Part shown: positions 1-10,389 of the stretch, one piece after another
How positions within the stretch are numbered: the stretch's first letter is position 1
Layout: the number at the start of each line of letters is the position of its first letter
Source: Megamerina dolium
Lineage: Eukaryota > Arthropoda > Insecta > Diptera > Megamerinidae
Length of the DNA: 64,000 nt
Assembly: GCA_963854835.1 (NCBI GenBank)
Contig: OY978525.1
Coordinates: forward strand, 57,719,855-57,783,854
Reading direction: 5' to 3'
Made by a program: the position numbers and the translations under genes
Notes under the pieces: model-generated
The model's input: the letters and a program-made list of their open reading frames with translations, nothing else
The model's database searches: none
What the model was told of the DNA's origin: nothing

Positions 1-356
1 AAAATCACACCAGACATCACTCAAAAATTGGTGGATTCAATGCCAAATAGACTCCAGGCTGTCATTAACGCTAAGGGATGTCAACTAAATATTAAAATCA
101 ACTTACTTTGTTTTTAGTTTGAACTTAAAGAGACTGTACGAAATAAGCTGTGACATGAATTTTCCTATTTTTTTCTTATTTTATTTTTTTATAGTGTCAA
201 ACACTAAAATTTTGAAAAAGTAAATTTTGGAAAATAAAAAACAAACCTTCCTTTCTAAAATGGCATTTATATTTTGTTCAAATTTTTGCTATATTAGGAA
301 TTACGACTGCAGCAATTTTTAAACGGTCACTGTACGAAATAAGCTGGGAGCCACTG
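1..356 (+). mobile_element. Right end of a Tc1-like DNA transposon, with the transposase C-terminus
   Basis: Frame 1 is open from base 1 to a TAG at 115-117. It encodes about 38 residues ending a Tc1-type transposase, including the stretch SMPNRLQAVINAKG, which is the usual C-terminal signature of that family. The catalytic region lies outside the window. The non-coding end carries two direct copies of CTGTACGAAATAAGCTG (about 133-149 and 330-346), roughly 197 bp apart. This resembles the IR/DR arrangement of Tc1 elements with long inverted repeats. The outer edge reads as CAGTG on the opposite strand at 352-356, followed by TA at 357-358, the family's target dinucleotide. The left end is not visible, so activity cannot be judged. 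Confidence 0.8.
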
Positions 357-464
357 TATATACATACAGCCAGCCAGAACTGGTTAAATGTGAGTTTCAT
401 TAACTTCTAAGTGGGTAAAAAACTGCCTCGTTTTGTTCAGAGTTCGTTTTTAATAAAAATCTGA

Positions 465-498
465 GTAATAATAATAATAATAATAATAGTAATAATTT
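465..498. repeat. (TAA)n microsatellite
   Basis: About eleven near-perfect TAA units with one interruption. The surrounding AT-rich stretch from 359 to 700 shows no other recognisable feature. Confidence 0.85.
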
Positions 499-700
499 AT
501 ATTAATTTCGCTGGACTGAACTACTTTTGTCATAATATATATATTATTGGATCTGCAATTTAAAAAAATATATGAATTAATAAAAACACTTAAATTTAAT
601 AATAGCCCGGAGATGCAGAGACACTAATTTGCTAATTTGCTGTTCACACTATATTATATTCAATATGTAATTAATGAATGCTATCAACATTTTCATGCCG

Positions 701-1030
701 TGGGTGCCGTAGCTCAGTGGTTAGTGTGTAGTGTGCATAACAAATTTAATATCGATAAGATTTTTCTTTCGAACGGTACCCACCTGTCGGCAAGCACTTG
801 GCAATTCTTCCGACAGTAACAACTTGCCATGAAAAAGCTTCTTAAAGAACTCTGTGACAAAGCTCAGAAAAAGTGATGTCACAAGTGTTCTGCCGTTCGG
901 AACCGGCTAAAATAAGTAGGTCCCTTCTAATATTGTCCAAAATTTAAGACGCACAACAGTAATGGAAGAGAAGCTCGGCCAATGAGCCCTTTGGGAATTT
1001 ATGTGCCACATATTTATTTTTTATTTTTAT
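701..1030 (+). mobile_element. tRNA-derived SINE, copy 1 (B box deleted)
   Basis: It starts GGGTGCCGTAGCTCAGTGG, a tRNA-like 5' end with a Pol III A box at about 710-720. Compared with the full copy at 49451-49815, it lacks the next ~45 bp, which hold the B box, so it should not be transcribable from its own promoter. The body matches the other copies through the GCTCGGCC and GTGCCACATATTTATTT blocks. The tail is T-rich, not poly(A). Confidence 0.85.
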
Positions 1031-1345
1031 CAAAATTTTCATGAACTCCATTTTACATACAACACAACACTTCAGACCATAAATTCGCTATTCACAATTT
1101 CGACTGCAGTCAACTTGCTCACCACCAGTAGCATTGAACACAAAAATTAAGCACATATTAAATCACGACAACCCATTCAAGGTTAATCCATTTTAAATTC
1201 ACTTCCACTTAAAAAAGAAACACTGCACCATCACTTTTTTGGAGTATGCGGTGGTCCACTCGAACGAAATTACCGCGCTGCTGTCGCCATACACCGCTTG
1301 AGGATGTATGCATATAAAATCATAAATCAATATGGTACAAATGTA
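1031..1345. other. Unassigned AT-rich sequence
   Basis: No ORF of note, no repeat shared with the rest of the window and no promoter motif I would defend. It lies between the SINE tail and the old LTR. Confidence 0.4.
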
Positions 1346-1763
1346 TAGTTACGTTTTAATTTTGTGAACTTTAATTTTACTCGAATCATCCTCTAATGTT
1401 CTGTTCCATCACTGGGTTCTGTCAATAATAACTGCAACACTTATTTTGCACTAACTATGTGCAACAACAATTTATTTAATCAATACTTATACATAACATA
1501 CAAACACTCTTTAATATACTTGCTATTTTAACTTATATCGTGTTATGTTGTCTCGATCATATTTGGAATTGAATTGATTTATTTGTCAATAAACTTGCCA
1601 TATTTTTACAATTTTTCAACACCTACGAACCTTCTTTTATCGATATCTAGTTCTCATTCTTTCTTGTTGGCTTTTTCTAGTTATCGCCTATTCATTTTTG
1701 TTGACTTTCGTTTCAATGATACTATTCACAATTAGTTATGAATAACTATCTATACTCGTAACA
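1346..1763 (-). mobile_element. Degenerate family-1-type gypsy LTR (3' LTR of a minus-strand fragment)
   Basis: It aligns along its length with the family-1 LTR (compare 9154-9598), but with many substitutions. The terminal TGTTAC has decayed to TAGTTAC, while the other edge, CGTAACA, is preserved at 1757-1763. The CTGCCCTTC tract that follows corresponds to the polypurine tract read on this strand. This is an old insertion or a divergent subfamily. Confidence 0.8.
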
Positions 1764-2066
1764 CTGCCCTTCACTTAATCTTCTTCGTCCCGAACAAGCT
1801 ACTGTGCTTCCCTCTGATATGGTACAAGTCGCTCCAAGTGCACTACACTAAATTTTCCCCTTTTATCCCAGGCACGATAAATACGATACACCAAGTCATT
1901 AATTTTAGTAATTATGTCATATGGTCCTTCCCAATTAGTCTGCAGTTTAAAGGAAAGGCCTTTCTTTCGTTATGGATTATTGAGCATCACAAGTTCTGCT
2001 TCCTAAAACCCTTTGAAATTTGCTCTGAAATCATACTTGGCCTTCATCTTGTCGCTTATCATCTGT
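1764..2066 (-). pseudogene. Integrase C-terminal fragment of the same old gypsy element
   Basis: On the minus strand this region matches the last ~100 codons of family-1 integrase (compare 7943-8128 and 16070-16380), including the part downstream of the DDE core that ends shortly before the polypurine tract. It is interrupted by stops and is cut off at about 2066, where pogo-type transposase sequence begins in the opposite orientation. Only the 3' end of the element survives. Confidence 0.75.
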
Positions 2067-2068
2067 GA

Positions 2069-2647
2069 GCTGTCACGCCAGCAAACATCGAAGCTGGGTT
2101 CGAATGCACTGGCATTTATCCATTTAATGACAACAAATTCACAGATTTGGATTTCATGCCAGCCAGTGTAACAGATCGCCCAATGCCTGAATCAAACGCT
2201 GAAGAAAATGCAGAAGAAAATGAAGAAGAATCCATTTCCGAACAAGAAGTTGCTGCTTACGTCGAATTGTATGACAAAATGGCAAAGAATGCCGTAGAAA
2301 GCGTTTTGACGCAGCTTTTGGAGGCAGATTTGAACTCGACGATCGAGTCTATGGTGCCATTGCCATCAGCCCCGCCATAAAAAGAGACGAATCGCGGGCG
2401 AAAGCCACGATCAACGGTGATCTTGACCAGCAGTGAGTCAATGGAGACACTTCGAGCCGAGCAGGAGACAGCTGTCGAAAACAGCAAAAAAAAAATCGCC
2501 GGTCGTGGTCGTAGTGGTGGTCGTGGCGACGAACAGGATGTTCCTGGCTGCAGCACAGGCTCGCGTCCACATCCATCTGGACGCGGCTGTGGTAGACCAC
2601 GAAAACCAGTCACGCCAGAAAGCAGCGATGACGAAGATTCTGACTGA
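2069..2647 (+). pseudogene. C-terminal part of a pogo/Tigger-like (CENP-B-related) transposase
   Basis: Frame 2 reads through the motif AGFECTGIYPFND and then a TDLDF block. This is the C-terminal edge of DDE_1 transposases of pogo/jerky type, whose core cuts and joins transposon ends in the nucleus. An acidic Glu-rich segment (about 2190-2240) and a TAA at 2378-2380 follow. The same frame then continues without further stops through a basic GRKPRSTVILTSS segment, an RG-rich stretch and an AT-hook-like CGRPRKP, to a TGA at 2645-2647. I infer that the TAA is a nonsense mutation within one protein. The catalytic DDE core is missing, because a gypsy fragment abuts upstream. Antisense ORFs here are shadows. 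Confidence 0.72.
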
Positions 2648-3076
2648 AGGCCATTTTTGTCGTAAAGCATTCGATGGCACACTAATATCTCAATTTAGGA
2701 AATGTGCATTCTTTTTATTCTCTTGTTCGTAGAGTGTCATCTTAATTTTAAATGTGCAGACACATTGTTGACGCAAAGAAAATAATTCAATATGTTTATG
2801 ACCTAGCATTACAGACTTGAACGCTAGTCACACAAATGAGTATGGCTCGCGTGACTTAAATGTATACAAAAGAATCCTTTTTCAATTTTAGTAATTTGTA
2901 CTCAATCTTCAATAGTTTTTTTTTAGAAAGATCAATGTGTTTACAAGAAGGAATAATTCTAATCATGACGGTCTCGAAATATTGTACGTGGGTATATTAT
3001 ATACAATATATCCCATTATAATAATGCGTGGGTTTATGCATTTATGATTTTAACATTACCATATTTACAATATATA
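2648..3076. other. AT-rich flank downstream of the pogo remnant
   Basis: Probably 3' flanking sequence of the pogo-like element. No terminal inverted repeat could be recognised because the left end is absent. I see nothing else in it. Confidence 0.35.
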
Positions 3077-3080
3077 ATAT

Positions 3081-3518
3081 TGTAACGAGTATCGATAGTT
3101 GGTTACTCATCACTATTGTGACTGACACTATTGGCAGCATCGACATGAATGTCAACAAAAAGAAATAAGCGATAACCAGAACAAGCCAACAAGAAAGGAA
3201 GAGAAGAATCTCGATAAAGGAAGATTCTGGGGTGTTGCCAACAGAGTATAAATAGAGCCAGTGTTGAGCAGTGAGAATCAATCTAATTCCGAACGTGATT
3301 GCGAAAACATTGATACAGAGGCAAAAGTTGCAAGTACATTAGAGTGTTATTGTAAATAGTTGATTATAAACAGAGTTGATTGTAAATAGTGTTTATTAAA
3401 TAAATTGTTGCTATATATAGTTGTATAAAATAAGTGTTGCAGTTATTATTAACAGAATCCAGTGATCGAACAAGGTAATTCAAATAGAATTAAACGCTCA
3501 CAGAATAAAAACGTAACA
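3081..3518 (+). repeat. 5' LTR of copy A
   Basis: It carries a TATAAATA box at 3247-3254 in the motif GAGTATAAATAGAGCC, conserved in every family-1 LTR of this window, so transcription should start a few tens of bases downstream. AATAAA-like signals lie near the 3' part. It is flanked on the left by ATAT. Confidence 0.92.
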
Positions 3519-3520
3519 AT

Positions 3521-3538
3521 TGGTGTCAGAAGTGGGAT
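3521..3538 (+). promoter_or_regulatory. Primer-binding site of copy A
   Basis: TGGTGTCAGAAGTGGGAT begins two bases after the 5' LTR. The TGG start fits pairing with a tRNA 3' CCA end. The sequence resembles the tRNA-Leu-type sites of mdg3-like elements from memory; no alignment was possible. Confidence 0.75.
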
Positions 3539-3547
3539 TCTGTAAAG

Positions 3548-4835
3548 ATGGTGAAAATTGACCAACTGAAAGTGGACCAGCTTAAAAAGCTGTTGGTAGA
3601 TATGAATCTATCGTCATCAGGTGCAAAGGCGGAACTGTTGGTGAGGCTGAGGCAAGCTATGGAGGCTAAGGGAATTAATGTAGAATAACATGAGTTCTTC
3701 GAGGAAGCCGATATACAAGCAGTCGTGCACGCTGAGGAAGAGAGCAAAATAGATTCGAGTGGTCAACTCATGGAATTCATGAAAACCATGATGCAACAGC
3801 AGCAACAACAGCTACAAGAAAATGCGTCTCGCATTGACTCCAAGTCTCAAGAACATTCGGTACGTCAAGAAAACGCTATGGGAGAATTCCAGAAAACAAT
3901 TGACTACAAGTTACAAGAACATTCGGCTCGCCAAGAACACGTCATCGAAAATCTACAAAAAGGAATTGAACTTAGATTTCAGGAAATTTCCGGAACCATT
4001 AATGAAAAGGTCACGGATTTAAAGGAACATGTAGATGACTTGGAAGATAAGTTCGAGAAATTACAGCACGAACTCAATCAACTAAAAATAAATGGACCAG
4101 CCACATCAGTGATTAGAGATTCAAGTACAATCAAATTAAAGCCACCAACTTTTAACGGAAGCACGCCATTCCATATCTTCAAGCTTCAATTCGAGACAAC
4201 CGCTTCGAAGAATCAATGGGATGATAGCGAAGAGACTGCTGCTTTAATAGTCGCATTAAAAGGTAATGCTTCCGACGTGTTAAATGAATACAAGAGTCAA
4301 TTACATCGAGTTGAATTGAGATCGCGAGTGCAACGGAGTAATGAGAGCCTTCAGGAATTCGCTTCCGATATTGAGCGCTTATGTCATCTAGCGTTCTCCG
4401 GTAATTCGAAAGAGTTCGTCGAAAAAATAAAAATAGAGGCATTCATAGATGACATACGTGATGGAGAGATGTGCCCTAGTCATGTCACCAAGGAATACTT
4501 ATGCCGAAACAGTCAGTAGTGCCTTGACGTTTGAAGCCGCCAGTTTAATGTGTCGACCAGTGCCACGTGTACGGCAACTAGAGGCAGAAACAGCAGATCT
4601 GGTTGAAGCAGTTTGTCAGGCATTCAAATCTGTAGTGCAGCCTGAAGGAAGAACAACAGGTCGACGCGAAAACAAATTTACTGGTAAGTGCTTTGTTTGC
4701 GACAAATCAGGACACATGACACGTGACTGCCGTTTACGACGAAAGCGATCAAGATCCAATTCTCCAGGAAGACAAAAGAAGGAGAATAAGGTGGATAGCG
4801 ATCGCTCCACTAACACAAGTCCATCGTTAAACTAA
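3548..4835 (+). pseudogene. gag: gag of copy A: SAP domain, coiled coil, capsid-like region, CCHC knuckle
   Basis: The ATG at 3548 opens an N-terminal segment that fits a SAP module (LKVDQLKKLL, then SGAKAELLVRLRQAM). SAP is a DNA-binding fold unusual in Gag. An in-frame TAA at 3686-3688 breaks it. The same frame resumes at 3725 with a Gln-rich coiled coil made of repeated HS(V/A)RQE(N/H) units, then a capsid-like block starting KLKPPTFNG. A piece of capsid is missing near 4285, and the frame changes near 4449-4519. The last part (to 4835) has one zinc knuckle, CFVCDKSGHMTRDC, and a basic RRKRSRS tail. Gag packages the RNA into particles. This copy has at least three lesions and cannot make full-length Gag. 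Confidence 0.85.
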
Positions 4836-4873
4836 ATCGAGTCAGTTCAGCGGGGCGTGAACCGACTCCAACA

Positions 4874-6087
4874 ATGGGTTGCCCCATCATTCACATTTCA
4901 CAACTACAGCGTGTGCCAAGCAGCTTGACTATTGATGGAAAATTGGACAATATGGAATTCATGTTAACCCTGGATACTGGTGCATCACATACGATAATCA
5001 AGAGCGATTTGGTAAAGAGCCTTTAATGGGAATAAAATTGCGTACAGCAACGGGTGAGGATGCACAAATTCTGGGCAAGATAAAGAAACGAGTATCTATT
5101 GGAAATTGCACATGGGAACATGAATTCATTGTGGCCGACATCATCGATGACGTAATAATTGGTGTTGATTTTATGATTAACAACGGATTTACGTTAGATT
5201 TAAATCAACGGATATTACGTTATGCAAATGTCGAATTACCATTGAACATCGGTTACAAGCGGAGTGGAAACACCAAACGAGTACTGGCATGTCAACGCCA
5301 AGAAGTTCCAGCAAAATCAGAAGCGGTGATTTGGGCACAGATAAATGTGGATGATGGGACAGGCAAGTTGTGGTTAGTGGAAGCAGATAAAGAAATACAA
5401 AATAAAAACATCATACTTGGTAGGACATTAGTAGAACCTAAAGAAAATGGAATAGTACCGGTGCGAATATTAATTCCAACTAATACACCTACAGAGTTGA
5501 AGAAAGGAATGGTGATTGGTCATTGCCAGGAAGTTACTGCCGTAGTAGACTGCGAAAACGGTTCGTCGATAAAAAGTGGAAGATCAGGAACTGTCAGGGC
5601 GGAAACAAAAGCACAAATGGAGGAATCGGCAGGTGTGCTTACCAAACAGCAAAAAGAAAAGGCTTTACAAGTATTGGAGAAGTACAGTTCAATCTTTTCT
5701 TCAAATGGAAAAACTGGAGGACGAACAACCATCGTGAAGCATCACATTGACACCGGTGATTCCAGACCAATTCGTCAAACACCACGACGAGTTCCATTGG
5801 CCAAAAGAGACGAAGCCATTAAGCTGATTTCCGATATGCAGAAACAAGGTGTTATTGAACCATCAGCGAGTCCATGGAGTTCACTAGTTGTGCTGGTAAA
5901 GAAGAAGGATGGAAGTACTCGATTCTGTGTGGATTACAGAAAGCTGAATGATATTACCAAAAAAGACAGCTATCCACTACCAAGAATCGATAACACTCTG
6001 TGCACACTATCTGGTGCGAAGTGGTTCTCAACTCTTGATTTGCAAAGTGGCTACTGGCAAGTGGAACTTGGTAAGGAAGACCAATAG
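4874..6087 (+). pseudogene. pol: Protease and N-terminal reverse transcriptase of copy A
   Basis: Frame 2 from 4874 contains the aspartic protease active site LDTGAS (about 4969-4986) and stops at the TAA at about 5023. Protease continues in frame 1 from 5026 (MGIKLRTATGED, ending IIGVDFMI). The same break occurs in copy B. A linker and the RT fingers and palm follow (RFCVDYRKLND; FSTLDLQSGYWQ with the first catalytic Asp). The ORF ends at 6087 because about 20 bp present in copy B are deleted here. RT copies the RNA genome in particles; this fragment lacks the YLDD half. Confidence 0.87.
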
Positions 6088-6113
6088 ACGATGGTCTATG
6101 GCAATTTACAGTT

Positions 6114-7406
6114 ATGCCATTTGGCTTACGCAATGCGCCAGCTACTTTTGAACGTTTGATGGAGCGTGTACTCAGAGGACTACACTGGAAAACGTGTTTG
6201 GTGTTCCTCGATGACATTACCGTGATGGGAAAAGATTTTAACGACCACCTGGAAAAGCTGAAAGAAGTATTTGAGCGTATACAATCAGCAGGGCTTAAAC
6301 TGAATATGAAAAAGTGTTCACTCTTCAGGCGAGAAGTTAAATATCTTGGTCATAAAGTAACAACAGAAGGGGTACATACCGACGAGGAGATAGTAGCAGC
6401 AGTACAAGAATGGCCTATTCCGTCGAATCTTCACGAGCTAAGAAGCTTCCTAGGCTTATGCACTTACTATAGACGATTTGTTCCTGGATTTGCAAACATC
6501 GCCAGCAGTCTGCAAGAGTTGACAAGAAAGAACAAACCATTTGTGTGGGGCGAGGACCAACAGAAAGCATTCGAACAGCTGAAAGAAAAACTCTGTTCAG
6601 CACCAATATTAGCGTATCCAGTACCTGGTCAAAAGTTTGTGTTGGACACAGATGCGAGTGGCTATGGAATAGGTGGTGTGCTCTCTCAGATCATAGATGG
6701 GCAAGAAAAAGTAATAGCATACTACAGTAAAATCCTGTCGAAGCCAGAAAATAACTACTGTGTCACTCGAAGAGAGTTACTCGCAATACTGGAATGTGTA
6801 AAGTATTTCCATAAATACTTGTACGGCCAGTCATTTCATCTAAGAACTGACCACGCAGCGCTAAGGTGGTTATTACAATTTAAAAACCCAGAAGGACAAT
6901 TGGCGCGCTGGATTGAAAGGCTGCAGAGTTATGATTTTACCATCGAACATCGTAAAGGAGGACATCACGGCAACGCGGATGCTCTATCTCGTCGTCCTTG
7001 CAAAATGGAATGTAAATATTGTTCTCGAGTGGAAAGCAAGGTGCACATTGTCGACATAAGACTTACGAATATATTGCCGGAGGAGTCATGGACCACCGAA
7101 CGAGTGCAAGAAGATCAGCGGAATGACCCAGATCTCGTAAAGATTATGGAATACAAGGAGCAGGGCATACGTCCAGATTGGCAAGAAATGGCTAATGAGA
7201 GTCCAATAGCAAAGGCACACTGGGCGCAGTGGCAAAGCCTGCACTTACGAGACGGATGTTTATTCCGAGCTTGGGAAAGTGAAAATGGAAAAATCACTAA
7301 TGATCGTCTAGTGGTACCCAAGGCGAGAATAAATGAGGCGATAGCTGAGTATCACAATGCTTCCAGTGGAGGGCATTTGGGAATCACCAAAACCGTCGAG
7401 AAATAA
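6114..7406 (+). pseudogene. pol: Reverse transcriptase palm/thumb and RNase H of copy A
   Basis: A 430-codon open frame starts MPFGLRNAPATFERLM. It carries the catalytic pair as FLDD rather than the usual YLDD (copy B has YLDD), then the thumb (FLGLCTYYRRFVPGF) and RNase H (FVLDTDASGYG, TRRELLAILE, RTDHAALRW, GNADALSRR). It ends in the zinc-binding head of integrase (EYHNASSGGHLG). A one-base loss in an A run near 7400 shifts out of the integrase frame. The frame differs from the upstream RT half because of the deletion at 6087-6090. Confidence 0.9.
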
Positions 7407-7906
7407 AGAAACAATTTTATTGGGTTGGATGTCATGACCATGTCGCTGATTGGATTCGGAAGTGTAAGCAATGTGCAATGGCCAAAGGTCCCACTAAGAA
7501 AAGTCGAGGTAAGATGCACCAATACACCGTGGGTGCTCCATTTGAGCGAATTGCTATGGACATAGCTGGACCATTTCCAATAAGCAACGCAGGAAACAAG
7601 TATGTTCTGGTGGTTATAGATTCCTTCAGTAAATGGCCTGAAGTATACCCCATTCCAAATCAGGAAGCTAGTACAATTGCGGATGTATTCGTCAACCAAT
7701 GGGTTACTCGTTTTGGTGTACCGATGGAGTTACACTCAGACCAAGGTCGAAATTTCGAATCAGTTGTATTCCAAGAGATATGCCGTATGCTGGGTATATA
7801 CAAAACTCGTACAACACCTTTGCATCCACAATCTGATGGCATGGTAGAACGATTTAACCGTACCTTGGAGGAATATTTGAGAAAAGTCGAGATCAACCGA
7901 AGGTAA
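7407..7906 (+). pseudogene. pol: Integrase core of copy A, truncated
   Basis: The second half of the HHCC zinc finger is readable upstream (RKCKQC). The DDE core follows from 7478, with Asp in MDIAGPF, Asp in HSDQGRNF and Glu in DGMVERFNRT, so the three catalytic residues are present. The ORF ends at 7904-7906. Compared with copy B, roughly 200 bp of the C-terminal core are deleted at about 7890. Integrase joins element cDNA to the chromosome; this version would lack part of the core. Confidence 0.88.
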
Positions 7907-7942
7907 TTATACTAGCGAAAAGCGTATGAAGGAGAGCTTGTA

Positions 7943-8128
7943 ATGCTTCATAATCCACAACGAAAGAAAGGCCTGTCTCCTAAACTACAGACTCATTGGG
8001 AAGGCCCATATGAGATTATAGCAAAGATAAATGACGTAGTGTATTGTATTCAACGTGCCTGGAATAAAAGAGCAAAGTTTAAAGTAGTGCACTTGGAGCG
8101 ACTGGCGCCATATCGAGGGGAAGTATAA
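7943..8128 (+). pseudogene. pol: Integrase C-terminal (GPY/F-like) domain of copy A
   Basis: An open frame of about 60 codons beginning MLHNPQRKKGLSPK, with the WEGPYEII core of the GPY/F domain, ending at a TAA about 40 bp before the polypurine tract. It is separated from the catalytic core by the internal deletion, so it is an isolated domain. Confidence 0.82.
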
Positions 8129-8153
8129 AAACTTGTTCGGGACGAATAAGGTT

Positions 8154-8166
8154 AAGAGGAGGGCAG
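8154..8166 (+). promoter_or_regulatory. Polypurine tract of copy A
   Basis: AAGAGGAGGGCAG lies directly against the 3' LTR. Plus-strand DNA synthesis normally starts from such a tract. The reverse complement is present at 16032-16044 in copy B. Confidence 0.75.
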
Positions 8167-8604
8167 TGTAACGAGTATCGATAGTTTTTTACTCATCACT
8201 ATTGTGACTGACACTATTGGCAGCATCGACATGAATGTCAACAAAAAGAAATAAGCGATAACCAGAACAAGCCAACAAGAAAGGAAGAGAAGAATCTCGA
8301 TAAAGGAAGATTCTGGGGTGTTGCCAACAGAGTATAAATAGAGCCAGTGTTGAGCAGTGAGAATCAATCTAATTCCGAACGTGATTGCGAAAACATTGAT
8401 ACAGAGGCAAAAGTTGCAAGTACATTAGAGTGTTATTGTAAATAGTTGATTATAAACAGAGTTGATTGTAAATAGTGTTTATTAAATAAATTGTTGCTAT
8501 ATATAGTTGTATAAAATAAGTGTTGCAGTTATTATTAACAAAATCCAGTGATCGAACAAGGTAATTCAAATAGAATTAAACGCTCACAGAATAAAAACGT
8601 AACA
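8167..8604 (+). repeat. 3' LTR of copy A
   Basis: 438 bp, differing from the 5' LTR by GG to TT near position 20 and one G to A near the 3' end. It is followed by the ATAT duplication at 8605-8608. Confidence 0.92.
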
Positions 8605-8608
8605 ATAT

Positions 8609-8858
8609 AATATTTACAGTGGTAGCTACATATATTAATATTTACAATAATGTTTTGAGGGTACGTAATTTCTCTCTTCTAGCTAAGGAAATCTCCTGAG
8701 TCTTGCTTAAGCAATATGTTTAAATATCCATATTTTATTAATATTAATACTAAAAATGTTTTTGATTATATTACTATTAAGTTTAATAACTAATTTATTG
8801 GATACTTAATTCAAATATTTTATATACTGATGAATAATTAGTTTATTTCAAATATATT
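8609..8858. other. AT-rich spacer
   Basis: No coding signal. It might be further decayed 3' sequence of the minus-strand family-3 element, but I cannot align it to anything. Confidence 0.35.
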
Positions 8859-9030
8859 GTCACAAGTGTTCTGCCGTTCGGAACCGGCTAAAATAAGTAG
8901 GTCCCTTCTAATATTGTCCAAAAATTTAAGACGCACAACAGTAATGGAAGAGAAGCTCGGCCAATGAGCCCTTTGGGGCTTTATGTGCCACATATTTATT
9001 TATTTTTTATTGTTTTTTTTTTTTTGTTTT
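8859..9030 (+). mobile_element. 5'-truncated SINE, copy 2
   Basis: It matches the 3' half of the SINE from GTCACAAGTGTTCTGCCG to GTGCCACATATTTATTT and ends in a long T-rich tail (about 9000-9030). It lacks the tRNA head and Pol III boxes, as expected of 5' truncation. Confidence 0.85.
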
Positions 9031-9153
9031 AGGCTAATTTTAGTGTAGTTTATTTATGATAATAGTATATACCGCAATCTAAATTTTGCCAGTTGTTTTT
9101 GTTTCTAAACGTTGGTTCTTCTTTGTGCCTTGGGCTTTAATAATTCTTTATAT

Positions 9154-9598
9154 TGTTACGTTTTTATTCTGTGAGCGTTTAATTTTATTTGAATTACCTT
9201 GTTCGATCACTGGATTCTGTTAATAATAACTGCAACACTTATTTTATACAACTATATGCAGCAACAATTTATTTAATAATCTCTATTTACAATCAACTTT
9301 GCTTACTATCAACTATTTAAATAACACTTATAAGTACTTGCAACTTTTGCCTCTGTATCAATGTTTCCGCAATCACGTTCGGGATCAAATTGATTCTCAC
9401 TTCTCAACAGTGGCTCTATTTATACTCTGTTGGCAACACCACAGAATCTTCCTTTATCGAGATTCTTCTCTTCCTTGGCTCCTATCTCGTTGGCTTGTTC
9501 TGGTTATCGCTTATATCTTTTTGTTGACATTCGTTTCGATGCTGCGAATAGTGTCAGTCACAATAGTGATGAGTAATCAACTATTGATACTCGTTACA
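9154..9598 (-). repeat. Solo family-1 LTR inside family-3 integrase
   Basis: 445 bp, from TGTTACG to CGTTACA, flanked by ATAT at 9150-9153 and 9599-9602. It has no internal sequence, so it arose by LTR-LTR recombination. The TATAAATA box is present in antisense orientation. Confidence 0.92.
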
Positions 9599-9602
9599 AT
9601 AT

Positions 9603-10389
9603 ATCCGATTGCTCGGCCTTCTTTATATTCCTTTCTATTCTTAATTCGCTTTGACAATACTTTCGATTCTCTGCTTCATTTAACTTAGAACTAACTTGCA
9701 TTATTGAACTTCAAACTCTGTACATTTTATAGTGCTATGGAATGTATTATTATAAAATGTTACTGCTTTACCATTTATTCCGTTGCAGGTATTTTTTCTT
9801 CTAAATTTAAAACCCTTATCTCTTCGTTGATTGTATTGTTTAACCTCTCTATGTCGGAGTTGTCCGTGTGACTGCAAGCTTCGTGGTATAGAACTCCATT
9901 TCTTCTTCATATAAAATATATTTTGTTTCTAGATTTGATTTCGTTATCGAATACAAACCTTTTAATCTTTCCTTTAATTGAAATAAATTCTTGAATTATG
10001 AGTTTAATGGTTTGGTTATTTATATTTGGTAAATGGATATATATAGCGTGCTTAGAGAGTTTGGCGCGTATTCATAGACAAAATTAAGTTCCAACTATAA
10101 TTTAACATCAGCTTTTTGACAGATTTTTGTATGAGAAATTTGTCAAAAAAGTCGATAATATATTTAAGTTGGAACTAAATTTTGACAATAAATGCGCGCA
10201 TTTGTTTATAAAAATAATAAATGAGTTTTTGCTGTTGGTGTAAGTATCAATATCTATTATTTCATTGATATTAGATGGTGTTTCCGTATTATAGGTTTTA
10301 AATTTTATTGGATTGCTGTCATATTCTGCATTTTGTGTTGTGTTAATAATTTTGTGAATCGTTGTTTTTATTTTTGGGTTGTGATGCAA
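9603..10389 (-). pseudogene. pol: Family-3 integrase, degraded
   Basis: The open part at 10389-10108 includes a NPIKFKTYNTETPS linker and the block EIIDIDTYTN, which carries the first catalytic Asp. The block at 9910-9701 includes FYNNTFHSTIKCTEFE, typical of the region after the catalytic Glu. The middle, which should hold the second Asp and the Glu, is not readable. Stops and frameshifts exclude function. Confidence 0.7.

Larger units (their letters stand above)
3077..8608 (+). mobile_element. Ty3/gypsy family 1, copy A: complete outline, coding region dead
   Basis: The LTRs at 3081-3518 and 8167-8604 are each 438 bp, begin TGTAAC and end GTAACA. The flanking target duplication is ATAT (3077-3080 and 8605-8608). 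Aligned by eye, the LTRs differ at only three positions. Internal order is primer site, gag (SAP, capsid, CCHC), protease, reverse transcriptase, RNase H, integrase and polypurine tract, with no env. Every coding segment is damaged. The young LTRs with many internal lesions suggest that a defective genome was copied by proteins supplied from elsewhere. Confidence 0.93.

Noticed and set aside
2257..2732. Several overlapping ORFs on both strands, up to 141 codons
   Set aside because: Shadows of the pogo-like transposase C-terminus, whose frame has the recognisable motifs.
9299..9688. 129-codon plus-strand ORF
   Set aside because: Lies across the solo LTR and decayed integrase; similar LTR-derived ORFs recur at each family-1 LTR (3042, 8152, 15831, 51689).
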